Notes under the pieces: generated by a model
Told to the model about the DNA's origin: nothing
Database searches by the model: none
The model's input: only the letters and a program-made list of their open reading frames with translations
Source of the DNA: Adlercreutzia equolifaciens DSM 19450
GTDB taxonomy: Bacteria > Actinomycetota > Coriobacteriia > Coriobacteriales > Eggerthellaceae
Direction: 5' to 3'
Assembly (NCBI RefSeq): GCF_000478885.1
Contig: NC_022567.1
Coordinates: 124,001 to 188,000, forward strand
DNA: 64,000 nucleotides
Made by a program: the position numbers and the translations under genes
Shown here: positions 1-13,400 of the stretch, one piece after another
How the letters are laid out: every line of letters begins with the position of its first letter
Position numbering within the stretch: the stretch's first letter is position 1

Positions 1-1
1 C

Positions 2-1420
2 GTAGAGGCCGATGAAGTGCTGTCTTCCCTCGACGATACGGCGAAGAACCGACAGAGCGATCATGTGCTGAACGAGGCCGCCGTGAAGAACGGCACCCTG
101 AAAGATGCTTCAAAACTGCAAGAGGCTCTGCTCGGCCACATAAGCTACGGCCTTGAGGCTGCGGGCACGCTGCAAGCTTCTGACCAGCGCTATCATGTGG
201 ACGGAAGCACTCTTTCCCTGACGCCTACCCTGGCCGAAGGCTCGACGGCTGAGAATTTGCTGCAAGGCGGTCACTTCGGGGGCACGTCCGATAGCGACCG
301 CGTGGTTCTCACGTTTGATGCTCCTTATCTCTACGAAGACGCTCTGGGCAACATTGGCACGACGCTCTGCCGCGAGGAGTGGCTCGTTCGCGGCGGGGAC
401 GCGCAGGATATGCGCGCCGTGCTTGCGGTAGCTGCCGATCAGCTGCCTGCCGGCTGGGCGGTGTACACCGAGCACCGCGGCAAATATCTGGAGCGCACCG
501 CGGAGGAATTGGTCCAAGGCTTGTCCGGCCGCATTCTCTTTGTTTACAAGGGCGTGCAGGACGAGCATGGCATTACCGCTAAGGAAACGCGCTGGCAGCT
601 TACGGCGGAAACGCCCTTGCCCCAGCTGACGGCAACCCTGACGAGCGCTGTGCCGGCCGATGTTCCGGTTGAGGTGAAGGGCGGCTACCAGCTGAGCTCC
701 TTTACGGCCGCTACTCCTGATGATGCTGCGACAGAGCCCGCCGATAGCGTCTATTACGAAATGGCTGATGAGAGTGCAGTCACGGTCTCTTTGGTGAACG
801 CCGAGCCTCGTGAGTCGGTAACCGCCTCGGTGCGTCCGGTGGGCCAGGCGCTCATGGGAGCCGATGGCGGATACGCTGCTTTCGCCGTCGATGTGACGGC
901 GACGGCGGGCGTGTTGAACGAGCGGGGCTACGACCTCGTCCTGTCCGATATTCCGGCGTGGAACCGGGAAGGCTCCGGCCTTCGCGCTGCCGATGTCGTG
1001 GCCTTCGATGCCACGGGCATGGAAGGCGCCAATCTCGATGCGCTCGATCCAAGCGATAGCGCCGCTTTGGAGCGTGCGTTCGAAGGTGCCGAGCGCGCGA
1101 CGGTGGAATCCCCGTCCGATGGCGTTGCTCACCTGAGCATGAAGGCCGCCGGCCAGCTGGCAGCTCCCAAGGCAGCTGGCGCCGAGGAGGACGCCGCCAC
1201 GGCGCGCACTATCTATATAGTAGTGCCCTTTGGCCCCGATGCCCTGGCCACCGACGAGGCGGGTGCCTTTGTGCCCAAAACGATCGATATCGCGGTAACG
1301 GCGCAGTTCAACGCCAAGGTCGTGCAGGAAGAGAAGGCGGGAGACGCCAAGACGGTCAATGAGACCTTGGAAGACGAGGATATCTCGTTTACCTCGTACC
1401 TGACGGCTGCGGCGGCATTC
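2..1420 (+). other. Leading segment of the visible protein, fold not recognised
   Basis: Residues 1-473 of the visible frame. It mixes short amphipathic helices (near 95-150 and 410-540) with beta-prone stretches such as 'VVLTFDAPYL' and 'IYIVVPFGPD'. It does not carry the N-module, PASTA or SdrD_B motifs seen further on, so it is probably an earlier region of the protein, nearer the N-terminus. It ends directly in an acidic linker. I cannot assign a family. Confidence 0.5.
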
Positions 1421-4400
1421 GAAGCAGATTCCGAACTTGAGCCCGAGCCCGAGCCGGCCGAAGAGCCCGAGCCGACCGATGAGCCGGCGGCGACCGAAGA
1501 GCCCACCGATGAGTCCACGGATGAGCCGACTGACGAGCCTGCCGACGAATCGACGGCGGAAACCGAGCCGGCCGACGAGTCCGTCGATGAAGCCTCTGAA
1601 ACCACCGGCGATTTCATCTACGATGAGAACGGTTGGCCGCAAAGCACGGTATCGGTGGTCGACGCCGTTAACTACGTTGCGCCCTTTGCCGCTGGTGATG
1701 AGGAAATTGAAACGCTCACTCCGGCTACGTCCCTCATGGCAGCGCCCATGTCGGTGGCGCTCTCGATGGCAACGCCTTTGGCCGCAGGCACGCCACTTGA
1801 AGCAAAGTATTATGTGCCGTATTTCGTGCTGGGCGGCAACGTGACGCCCTTTGCCGAAGCGAAGAACACTTACATCTACACAACCGGTTCCTCGGTATAT
1901 GCCGACTTGGCTCTCGACCTGGGTGCTTCCTCGGGCTACATGGGCGGCCGCGATTTCGATCTTGACCCGGATGATCCGGATGCCGACTGGGTGGGTGACT
2001 ACGCCAACGAGATCACGCTGAAGATCCCCTACTTCGTCAAAACGGAAAACGGCGCACTTGAGCAGTACTACGACTACACAGAGTGGGTCAGTAACGGTGG
2101 CGGCTATAACAAGGGCGACGATGCGCCTTACATGACCCTGCAGTTTAGCTCTGCCATGGCTCAAAACTGGGATATTTACCTCCAAGTGAAGGGGTATAAG
2201 GAGATTTCGCTCAATGGCTATTTGAGCAACGGCAGAGCTGGCGACAATTACCCCGAAAATGACGGCATCTCCAACCTTTCGGGTATGCCTTCGGATGCAG
2301 TTCGAAGCGACTTCAATTTTAATGCCTTGCCAAAGGAGTATTACCGGTCGACAGGGATCGATCTCACCAAGGGTGTCACTGGTACGGTGCGTCTGGTTTG
2401 GCGTGGATCACCGGATAGCGGCGGCAAGGTGAAACGCCCCGTCACTGACTACTGGGGCGAGTTCGTCTATCGTGCGAAATCTGATACATATGGCATCGAA
2501 CCGATTTATCAAACCAATAAAGGCGTTTGGGTGAAGAATACTCGCACTGGCGGACAGGTTCCTGTCACAGACCTTTTTCTTCCAGACGGCAAGCTTAATA
2601 CCGAAGTTTACGCTCATAGGATGGTCAACGCCAATTATGACTATCAGATGACCTGCTCAACCTACAATTCTATGCGTCCTCAAGTGCCAATTTCTTTCCA
2701 GGGTACTATTCCTGAGAACACGGGCGGCGATCTGCTCATGTCAGGTAAAACCTACGGTCGCTTTTCTAGCAGCTCTGCCACCTATCCCGATGGTGTCCCG
2801 GGACATTACCTGGACGCCACCACCGAGCAAAACGCGGACAACACCGATTTTCCCCGGCGCATTTCCTTCCTGGTGAGCAACCTCACCTGGGAATCGAACT
2901 ACACGCCCATCTCGGAGAACGTGCTGTACGACCGCTACAACTACATGGTCTACCGCGTGACAACCAAGAACACCTCCGAAGCCAGCTCTAAGTCGCTCAT
3001 CGACGAAGTCGATTACTACTTCGACGTCATGAACACTGACGACAACGGCCAGGGCGTCACCCGCGAAGACCTGATGACGTGGCAGTACATCGAAGAAGAA
3101 GACAAGGTCGTTCGCTACGATCCCGCAAATCCGACTCCCGGCGGCAAGGAGCGTCCGTTCTGGGGCAAGATTCACCAGGGTGGCGTTCTCATTTACGATA
3201 CGACGAACTGGACGGATGCGGAATACAACGACCTGGACAAGGTGCGCTTCTCCAACGTCGACGAAATGGAGCAGCGCGCTCTGCTGAAGAAGTGGATCGC
3301 CGACGAGACTGCTGCCAACGGCTCTGCTCCCGATGACGAGGCGGTGGCGGCCAAGACCACCGAGCTGGCCGGCGTGGAGTGCCGCCAGATTCCCTATACG
3401 ACCAACAACTACAACGGTCGTATTTACTACGAGGTGAGCGAGAACGATCGCGACCCTGCGGGCCAGGGCCTCATCGCCGCCCAGCAGACGCTGCAGACGC
3501 TCGTGGCCATCCCCTTCACCACGAACATGCGCGTCACGGGCAGCCGCTACAACGTGTCGCTGTTGCCGCAGACCACGGTCAAGTTCGGTCGCCGCGGTGA
3601 TCAGAACTACTCGTGGGGCTTGAACGGCCAGAACGCCGGCGGCTACTTCCTCATTCCGGAATTCAGCACGAGCCTTTCGAAGAAGGTCGTCAACCCGTCG
3701 AACAAATCCCTGCTCGACCAAACGGCGAACAGCTACCTGGGCACGACGAGCTCCTACGTGCTCAACCGCTTTAACGCCAAGGGCAACATGCCGCTGTACG
3801 GCCCCACCACGGGCGTGACCACCGCCGGCCCTCTCATCAATGACACGCTGCCCGATTTCTTCCGTCTGCAAAACATCGAGCTGTACATCAAGAAGAGCGC
3901 CATCGAAGAGGCTAAGGCCGCCGCGCAGAAGGCTCGGGAAGACTACGATGAGGCCATGCGCGAAGATCCGTCGGCCCAGCTCGATCAGTCGGGCTTCATG
4001 TACATGGAAGCCAACGAAGACGGTCTCGGCACCTTCTACGACACGGTGGCTGACAATACCGTCAACCTCGACGGCTCGGTCATTCAGTTCGAAATCCGCG
4101 ACTACGCTGGCAACACGAGTTGGATTTCCCTGGGCACGCCCCAGCTCGTGGAAGGCGACTACAAGAATGCAAGTAACCAGGGCGCAGCGGATTACGCGTT
4201 GTTCCGGCTCGGTGGCACCACGCGCGACACGAGCCTGGCGGCTCAGATGGAAGCCATGGGCGGAAGCTCGCCCACCGGGAGCACTTCTACCTCGATCAAT
4301 CCCATCCCCGGCGTCATCAAGGCCGGCAACAACTTCACGGGCAACATCCGCATCGTGCAAAAGAGTCCCTTTGATGCGCCGGACAAGAGTGGCTCGGCCA

Positions 4401-7400
4401 CGGGTCTCGATTTGCAGACGGACATCAAGATTAACGGCAACCTGTTGATTCCCCGCGAGTCCTACACCAACAACGCGCGCCTCTCAGCTGGTTTGCGCAC
4501 GTGGAACGTGGGTACGGGGACTTACACGACGGCCACGAAGAATTCGGCGCTTTCCACGGCCACCTTCAACAATGCCGTCAACCCCACGCCGACGCTCGCC
4601 GGCTTTGGCGTCGATTCCCTCAGTGGCGAGGCGCTGGAATACGGTGCGACCACGACAGCGGCGCCGGGTGTTCAGCAGGTGCTGCTCAACCGCCAGGGTG
4701 CTGGTTTCCGCTGGCAGATCGGCAATAAGTCGCAGTCGATGATGGAGCCGGCGGTGTTCTCCACGAGCGACATCCCCGGTCCCGATGCCGATTGGTTTAC
4801 CACCTCCAGCATCGGCATCTCCAAAAATGTTTTGCGCAACGGGCGAATCAACGGCATCACCTTCAATTACTGCACCCGCACTTTGGCCGCGCCCGACCCC
4901 GAGGCCGGGGAGGACGCCGAGCCCACCTATGTGGTGGAAAAGCATACCGTGACCCGCAGCTTCAGCGAGCTGGAGGCCATGACCTATACGGAATCGGGCC
5001 AGGTGAAGCGCGTGCTTTCGGTGCGCGACAACGGCGACTACATCATCGATCCCCGCGCCTGGAACCAGGGCATCCTCGCCGATTTCTCCATCGACTTCGA
5101 ATACATCAACAACACGGGCGCCATCGGTAGTAACACCGACATGTACATCGAGGTGAACGGCACGCCCTCCACCTTGAACGATATCAGCGTCACGGGTACG
5201 CTTGCGACGGCTTATGAGAAGTGGGACACGATGTTCCGCGACAAGAACCAGTCGGCGAGCCGTACCATTGCCCTGCACGTTGAGAAGTCCTCGGTCAAAC
5301 CCGCCATCACCGTGTCGGGCATGAAGAACGCCGCCTATGCTGGCGATCCGGCGGCGGCACTCGCCCAGAACCAGACCGATACCTACTACAACGAGCCGGG
5401 CAGCGGCTTCCGTCTCATGGTCACGAACGACTCCACTTTCGTGATCGGCGACTCGGACATTTTCTTCGGCACGACAATCACCCGCGATGCCGACGGCGGT
5501 GCCATTAAAAACGCCAACTGGGGCATTCCCTACAAGACGCTCACGACCGCGGGCACGAAGACCCACGAGCGCGAGACCTTTATCACCGAGAGCCTGGCGT
5601 TGTCCCCGGGTCTGTTCAACGCGGCGCGCCCCGAGTACCTCACGGTGACCTACCGCACGGCGCTGGGGCTTCCTCAGACGGTCACGATCAGCGGCGACGA
5701 CATCGTTGCGGCTAAGGACGGCGCGCCCACCAACCCGGCGGTGACGCTGTCGCCGGAGGGCTTTGTCATCGTCGATCGCGCGGCGTGGAACGGCGGCTAC
5801 CTCACGCACTTCACGCTTAATATGAGCGGGTTCAAGGCGGGCATAACCGCTGCCCATACGGGAGCCAACTATCCCGACAATCCCTACGTGGACGTTTATG
5901 GCCGCATGAACAACGACGTGCGGGCGAAGGTGGGCGCCGCCTTCGGCACCCATTACGCCAAAGAGGCCTGGGATACCTCGACCAACGGTACGGGCTCGCT
6001 TACGGGCAAGCGCTACGAGACCGATGCCGTGGTGGGCGTGCAGGCCTTCAGCCACGCCCATGGTGCCGGCACGGCCACCGGCGGTCTGCTGACGAGCGGC
6101 GCGGTGGACTCCAAGACGGGCACGACCGATGCGGCCAAGGTGGCCTACTACTCCATGGACGGCTCCGGCTGGCGCGTTACGCTGCAGAATCGTGGGACGA
6201 AGCCCTTCGTTTCGGGCGTGAAGTTCGAGATCGGTGACGTGCCGGCTGATGCGCACAGCGGACGACTGTACAACTTCCAAACCGATACCCTGGTCATTTC
6301 CAAGGCGGCTTTCGAAGCTGGCACTCTGGCGGCGCTCGATTTGGACTACTACGCCTACGACGATACGGCAAAAGCCAATCGCCAAACCCGAAGCTTCAGT
6401 GAAGCGGAGCTGGCGGCTATGGCCGATGCTTTGGGCGTTGCGCTTCCCGAAGGAGTGACGGCGGGTTCGCTTCCCGAAGGCGTGACGGTGGTAAACGATC
6501 AGATTCACATCGACAAGACGGTGTGGAACAGCGGATACCTCGCAAAGGCGACGGTGGATTATAGTCGCTTCAACGGCAATGTTGCGGCAAGCACGGGTGC
6601 CTTCGTGGAGCTCTACGGTTGCACCGATTATCTCATCGATAACATTACGCTGCCGGCGACGTTTACCACGCACGAGTACGATGCTCTGCTCGGCGGAGAC
6701 GAAACCGACTGGGTGGTTACGGGAAGCCATAGCGCTACGTTGAAATCTCAGATATCCCCGATGAACGGCTTGCCGGTTGTTCTCGGGTTCAAGGGTTCCT
6801 CTGCCCCCGGCGCTACGGGCACCGGTGGCGTGACTATGGCCAAAGACCAGCGCGTCATTTGGCGCGAGCCCGGGAGCGGCTATCGCGTGAACCTGCGCAA
6901 TACGGCCGATTACGCCATGAATTACGGCGCGGAGTTTACCATCCATGCCATCGCTGGAGAAGCCTATGCGGGAACCGATCCGGCGCTTACGGGGAAGCTG
7001 GTGGACTTCCACACCGAAAAGCTGTACTTCTCGCGAGAGCTGTTCACGGCGGGCGTGCCCAACGAGAAGGTGACGCTGTACTACTACGACATCAACGATA
7101 CAGCCAAGTCGCAGCTGAAGGCCGTGACGCTTTCCATGAGCGAGATGGCCACGCTGCTTGGCCTCGATGCCGATAAGGTAGCCGCTATCACGCCCTATGC
7201 GCCGGTGAGCGTTACCGGGGCGGGTGTTATGGGCAGCGTCACGGGCCTTGACCCCAACATAATTGCAGGCAATACGGGATTTTTCGCGGGTCAGGGAAAC
7301 AATGCTCCTGCCGCCTCCTCATCGGCGCTTTCCGTCGACGATGCGAACAACGGCGTTGTCGTGGACGAGTCGGCCTGGAACGGCGGCTATCTGGTCGGTC

Positions 7401-10400
7401 TGCACCTGACCTACTCGTACATCGACAAGAACATCGACACTGCCTACAACGCCTTTGTCGAGTTCTACGGCACGGGCGACAACCGCAACATCAATATGCC
7501 GCTGACCGCCACCCTCACCACGTTCGAGCGCGAGGACAGCTGGCGCAAGACGTTCGAAGATACGGGTATCTTGCGCGTGGCCTTGCCGCCCATTCGCCCG
7601 GTAGTGGCGAACAACGCCTACGCCCAGGTGGAAGACCAGGGCGATTTGGCGGCCACGTTGCATGACAACAACACCGCCGGTTCGGTGAAGATCGGCTCGA
7701 GTCCGGTGGGCTATCTGTGGGAAGAGAACGCCGGCTTCCGCGCGATCGTCACCAACAACTCCACCTACGCCATGGACACGGGGGCCAAGCTGACGCTCGG
7801 CGATTTGGAGCCGGGCAGCACGGCTGGTACGGTGGCGGGCGCGCAAGGCTTGGAAGATAAGCTCGGCTTCCACACGACCAAGATGTTGCTGTCGGCAGCG
7901 CTGCTCGATACGGCGAGCGTGGCCGATCTGAAGTCCATCACGATCGACTACTATCCGAAGGACGCCACCGCGTTGCAGCGCATTCCCGCGAACCGCAAGT
8001 CCGTCACGTTCGTGTCCGATCGCGAGGGTGCGGGCGCTGGCTTGTCGCTGGAAACGCTGCTCGCTGACAACCTCGTCGCCGCCACGGGCAACGTGGTGAT
8101 CCCCTCTTCGGTGTGGGAAGACGGCGATTTGGTGAACGTGGAACTGGAGTTCTACGAGGTGAAAGCTGCCGTGACGGGCGCGGGCGCGTTCATCGACCTG
8201 TACGGTTACACTAACGATTCGCCCAACGTGAACCAAAGCGTAACGAGCGGCTCTTCGAGCGACCATACGTTCACGACCATCTATGCGAACGCCCACTTCC
8301 AGGCGCTGTATCCGGTGGCTGCTTGGTCGTCTCTTTCCGAGACGCCCAACACCTACGGCGAGCAGACCCATCGCAACAATCACAGCTACTTGTACTCCAT
8401 CGTGGGCAAGCCCGGCCCGCACATTACGCCGGTCAGCTACTTCGATGCCGCCAATGCCCACGGTGCGGGCAATCCGACGGCTAACGGCTCCGAGGCCATT
8501 TGGGATGCGACGGGTGAGCGCGAGGGCGCGGGCTATCGCATTAAGCTGTCGAATAGCGGCCGCCACATGTGGGAATCGGCGCTCGCTATCAAGACCGTGG
8601 CGAATCGAAAGATCCCCGCGCGCGACTCCTATGAGGATTACCAGCTGGCGCTTCAGGGCTTCCAAACGCGCGAGATTACGGTGAGCCACGAGCTGGTGGA
8701 GAACACTAAGATCAACACTATCACGCTTACGTACTACCCTTATGTCTACGACGTTGATGCCACGGTGCCTGAGGCGCAGACGATGACCTTCACGCTGGAT
8801 GAGTTCCTGGCCGCGGCTACGGTGGACGATGCGACAGGCGACTACGTGCTCGACTACACCGTGTGGAGCGGTCTTTCCGCCGACGAGGCCACGCCGGGCA
8901 CGCCGGACGCAGGCGCGCTGCCTTCAACGGCCGCTCCCCATCGCGCCTTCCTGCTCGGCATCGACATCACCTTCGATGAGGTGAACGCGGGGCTTACGAC
9001 TGATGCCTTTGTGGATCTCTACGGCTTCGTGGATGATGTGAATACGCTGAACTTGCCGGTGGAATTCAAGACCACCTACCAGCATGACGGCGCATGGGAT
9101 TACAACAACACCTGGTGCGCATCTGGCGACGCGAGTCTCTCTCGCGCGACGGCCACGGCCGTGCTCTATGGCCGTCCGCCTAAGAGCAACCCGGTGGTGA
9201 CGCCTTACAGCTTCGAGCGCAGCGAGACGCCGGGCGGCAACACGTTCTACGATCGCTCGAGTGGCGCGAGCGGGCCTTTGAGCCTCGCGCAATCGAAGCA
9301 GGGTTACTTCGGCGTGGATGGAGCCGGTGCGGGCTTCCGCTTCATGCTGACCAACAATACCGCTGAAAAGATGGGCAAAGCGCGCTTCTTCACGAGTGAT
9401 GTGCCCATTCAGACCCAGTTCGACATCAATGGAGACGGCTTGGCCGAGCATGTGGGCTTCGATACCTCTCATGTGGTTGTGTCGAAGGGCTTCTTCGATA
9501 GCGTGTCTCGCATGGAGGACTTCAAGCTCGATTACTCGGTCAATGCTACGGAGGTTACGCCGTCCGACACCTCCGTGATGAGTTTGAACATCCCTGAGGC
9601 GGTTGTGCAAGCCGCTATCGCCCGCGGCTACGTTCCCACCGAGACTGCTGACGATGCCAGCGGCGATACGGAGGACGCCACCGAAGGTGATAGCGCAGAA
9701 GGCGCTACCGAGGGTGCTGGCGAGGGCGCTACCGAGGGCGACACCGAGGGTGCTGGCGAAGGCACCGCCGATGGCTCCTCCGCCGAAGGCGCCGAGGGCG
9801 ATGCAACGTCTGCGGCTACGGTGTACGATCCGACCGTGCTCACCGTGAGCGGCCAGCCTATCGACTCCAGCATGCTGTACGTCGACGAGAGCGGCAACCT
9901 TGTCATCACGAAAGAAGTGTGGGGCAACAACTACTTCCGCAGCATTGAATTCGAGATGTGGGATTTTGCGGCAAACGTGACGGCCGAGACGAGCGCGTTC
10001 GTCGAGCTGTACGGCGTCGGCACCTGGCGCATCGTGCGTCCGAAGAGCGGCAACAACTGGATTGAGAACAAGGTAACGGCGTCTTTCGGCACGAACTTCT
10101 TCCGCAATGGGCAGGACTATCCTGCCGAAACGACGGGGTGGAACCGCGATACGTATTCGGTGCATCCGGGCAATTCGCCCTATACCAAGAGCGGTACCGC
10201 CACCGAGACCTTCGTGTTGGCTCCGGTGCGCCCGAACGTGGGTCTGCAAACGTACGTGAACGAACGCGAGGTGGGCAACGTAAGCGCCCGGCTTTACCGG
10301 CTCGATGAGGCCGGCATGGGCGGTGGCTTTATGAATGGCTGGTCGCGTGGGGAATGGAACCTCTCCGACGGCGCGTATTCCTGCGGTCCTTATGCGGGCA

Positions 10401-13400
10401 TCAACTCAATCAACAAAGATATGTCCACCACGGTAACGGTTACCGGTACGGCCAACCTGACGTTTGAGTATCAGACTTCGACGGAGGCCAATTACGACTT
10501 CCTGCAAGTTGGCATCAATGGTACGTATTACAACGTGGCTTCTGGTAGCAATACGAGCTGGCGACGCTACAATATCTCCCTGCCACAGGGCACCTACACG
10601 CTGAGTTTCCGCTATCATAAAGACGGGTCGCGCGACGGCGGAAGCGATACGGTCAAGGTGCGCAACATCAGTGTGGAGAACACCTTCTGGAAGCTCGACG
10701 GTACAGGACATCTTACCTATATCGAGCCCGATCCGGTGTCGTACACCTACGACAACTACGCCGGCTATCGCGCCATCATCTCGAACGATTCCGCCTATGC
10801 GATGAGCTATGGCGCCCGTTTGCGCATCGGTGGCTTTACGGTTGACCACAATATCGACAACGGCGACTTCAAGGAAACCAAGACCATCAAGAACGGCGCG
10901 CAAACGCTGGTGTGGCCATCGGAGATAGGCCCGAACAACGTCGCGGGCGGTCGGACGAACGACTACGGTGCCGCCCTGGCCGATACGATCGGCTTCCACG
11001 CGACGGGCGTTTTCGTAAGCGCGAAGCTGCTTGAGGCTACCAAAAACCCCTACGCTGCCGAGGACGCATCGGCGCGCTCTATCCGCTCTATTACCTTTGA
11101 ATGGGTGTCGAAGCTTTCGAAGAAAGCGACGAACGAGCCGTCGCAATATACGACCTACGATGCGTCGTCTGCCAAATCGCTCGACGAGGTGGTAGCGGAG
11201 TGCACCGATGACGCTGGCAACCTGGTGCTTCCCGAGTCGCTTTGGCTGGGTGGTGACTTGAAGAATGTCACCATTGAATTCGAATACGTGCCGGCGCACA
11301 TGGGCAATGGCTCGGCTGTTGTAAACAACGGCACGACGATGTCGAACAATGAGTACTTCGTCGATTTCCACGGCTACACCACCGATTCGGCCAACGTGAA
11401 CAACGTGTACGAGAAGAAATCGTGGACCGACGATTCCACGATGCTGTTCTACCGTATCTACTGTCCCACTCACGGCAAGTGGATTGAAAGTGGCACCCAT
11501 CGTCTCATCAGCAATCCGACCTCGAAAGTGGTTCGCGCCAACGGTACCGTGCAGTACCTCCGTACGGATGCCACCTGGTTCTACTATGCCGCTGAGCCTA
11601 CGTGCAACTGCTACACCCAGATGATTCCCACACTGGTTATAGGTGCACCGTCCGGCAATAGTCCCGTTCGCACGAGCGATGGTGACACTTACTACCCTAC
11701 GGGCGAGTATCGCTGCGACGACGGCAATTCTCATCGTGGTGGCACAGGCGAGTATGTGTACGACTACAAAATCATCGTTATGCCTTCCGGCGGCACCGGC
11801 ACGGTGAACAACACCGAGATCGCCTGTGGCAACCACGGCTACTATCGCAACCGCTCGGGTAGTCTGGTGTACTGCGCCACCGTGAAGCCGCAACACTGCG
11901 GTGGTACGGTGGGCGCTCCCACCGGCGGCGTGCTCGAGCCCTACACGACCGATCATCGCCAGAACGACAATTACTACCTGATGGTAAATGCCGACACGCA
12001 GTTCACGGCGGTGTATCCCAACAGTGCTTGGGAGACGATTTCCAACGCGCAGGCCGGCAACGAGTATGCCGAGAAGACCTACGATAACTCGAAGAGCTCT
12101 CTGTTCACTATTTCGGGCCAGGTGTATCCCGATATCGAGGTGCAGTCGTACTCTGCTCCCGAGGGCGAAGACCGCGGTACCGCCAACGTTTTGTTCTCGA
12201 CGATCACCAATATCTCGCGCCCCTCGTATACCTACATCAACGATGCGGGGTATTCGGTAAACCAGCCTGGGTGGTCTCAGTCGGGCGAGACGTTCACCGC
12301 AGGACATTTGACGCGGTACTACAACGCGACGCGCGACATGACCTTCACCTTGGATTTGAAAAAGGACTCGATATTCCGCTTCGAGTACACGGCCGACGAT
12401 CGTTCGGACTACGACTATCTGCAAATCTCTTATGACGGCGGCTCCTTCGAGACAATTGTGCGAGGTCCGACAAGCGGTTGGAACAACTATGAGAAGAATC
12501 TGACGGCTGGCACGCATACTGTCACCCTGCGCTACTACAAGAGCGGCCGTTATGGTTACAAGGACTATTACGGCAATTGGCATTATGGTGCGAACTACGC
12601 TGGTTCCGATACCGTCAGCGTGCGCAACGTGCGCGCCGATTACGCAGTGGCCTACCTGACTAAGTGGCCGCGCGGCGCTGCGCTGGCTGATACGCCGGAT
12701 TCCCTCACTGGTTCCGCGGAGGCTGGCATCGCCGCCGCTTCCAACCCCGTTGAAACGGTGTTCACGCAAGACGAGATCGACCACAAGGATGCGGCGGGCT
12801 TCCGCTTCGCACTGCGCAACTACACCATGGTGAATGGCTCGCGCATGAACGGCGCCGACATGCACAATGCCGAGCTGCGCATGGGCGTAGGCGATGAGAT
12901 TGACCACACGACGGCGCCCACCAACGCCGACGGAAGCGTCTATCAAGACGACAAGGAGATGTACGAGTCCATCGTCACGGGCTTCCAGACGCGCGAGATC
13001 ACGCTGAGCAAAGCTCTTTTGGCGGGGTCTGATCTTACCGGTCTTAAGGTGACCTACTATCCCGTGAGCCTTACATCCACGGTTCCGGCGAAGAAGACGG
13101 CCTACATCACTGCCGAGGAGATTCTTGCCCTGGGCGCCGATGAGGATACGGGCAACCTTGTCATCCCCTACACCATGTGGGAGCAAGGCTACCTGACGAG
13201 CGCTGTTCTCTATCTCGATCGCGTGGACGCCGGTATCGACACCGATGCCTACGCTGACCTTCACGGCTACATGAACACCTCCGACAGCACGTTCGATGTG
13301 ACGTGCGACGGTTGGTTTGGCCAGGTGAACGAGAACGAAATTTCGGGTTGGAACTACAATACCTCCCGCGTGTTCACCGACACCAAGTACGATAAGTGGG

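Larger units (their letters stand above)
11174..13099 (+). repeat. N-module X2, enlarged by a Cys/His-rich insert and J-module 2
   Basis: Opens 'GNLVLPESLWLGGDL', then 'VDFHGYTTDSANVN' near 11363. A Cys/His-rich insert follows at 11459-11899 and J-module 2 at 12272-12640. The core 'AAGFRFALRNYT' comes near 12794 and the end 'GFQTREITLSKALL' near 12980. At 1,926 bases it is over twice the usual size. The inserts sit in loops, and the framework motifs are intact. Confidence 0.75.

Noticed and set aside
3593..3601. RGD tripeptide (also several others across the window)
   Set aside because: In a 21,333-residue protein rich in Arg, Gly and Asp, RGD is expected by chance. The copies are not at matching places in the repeats.
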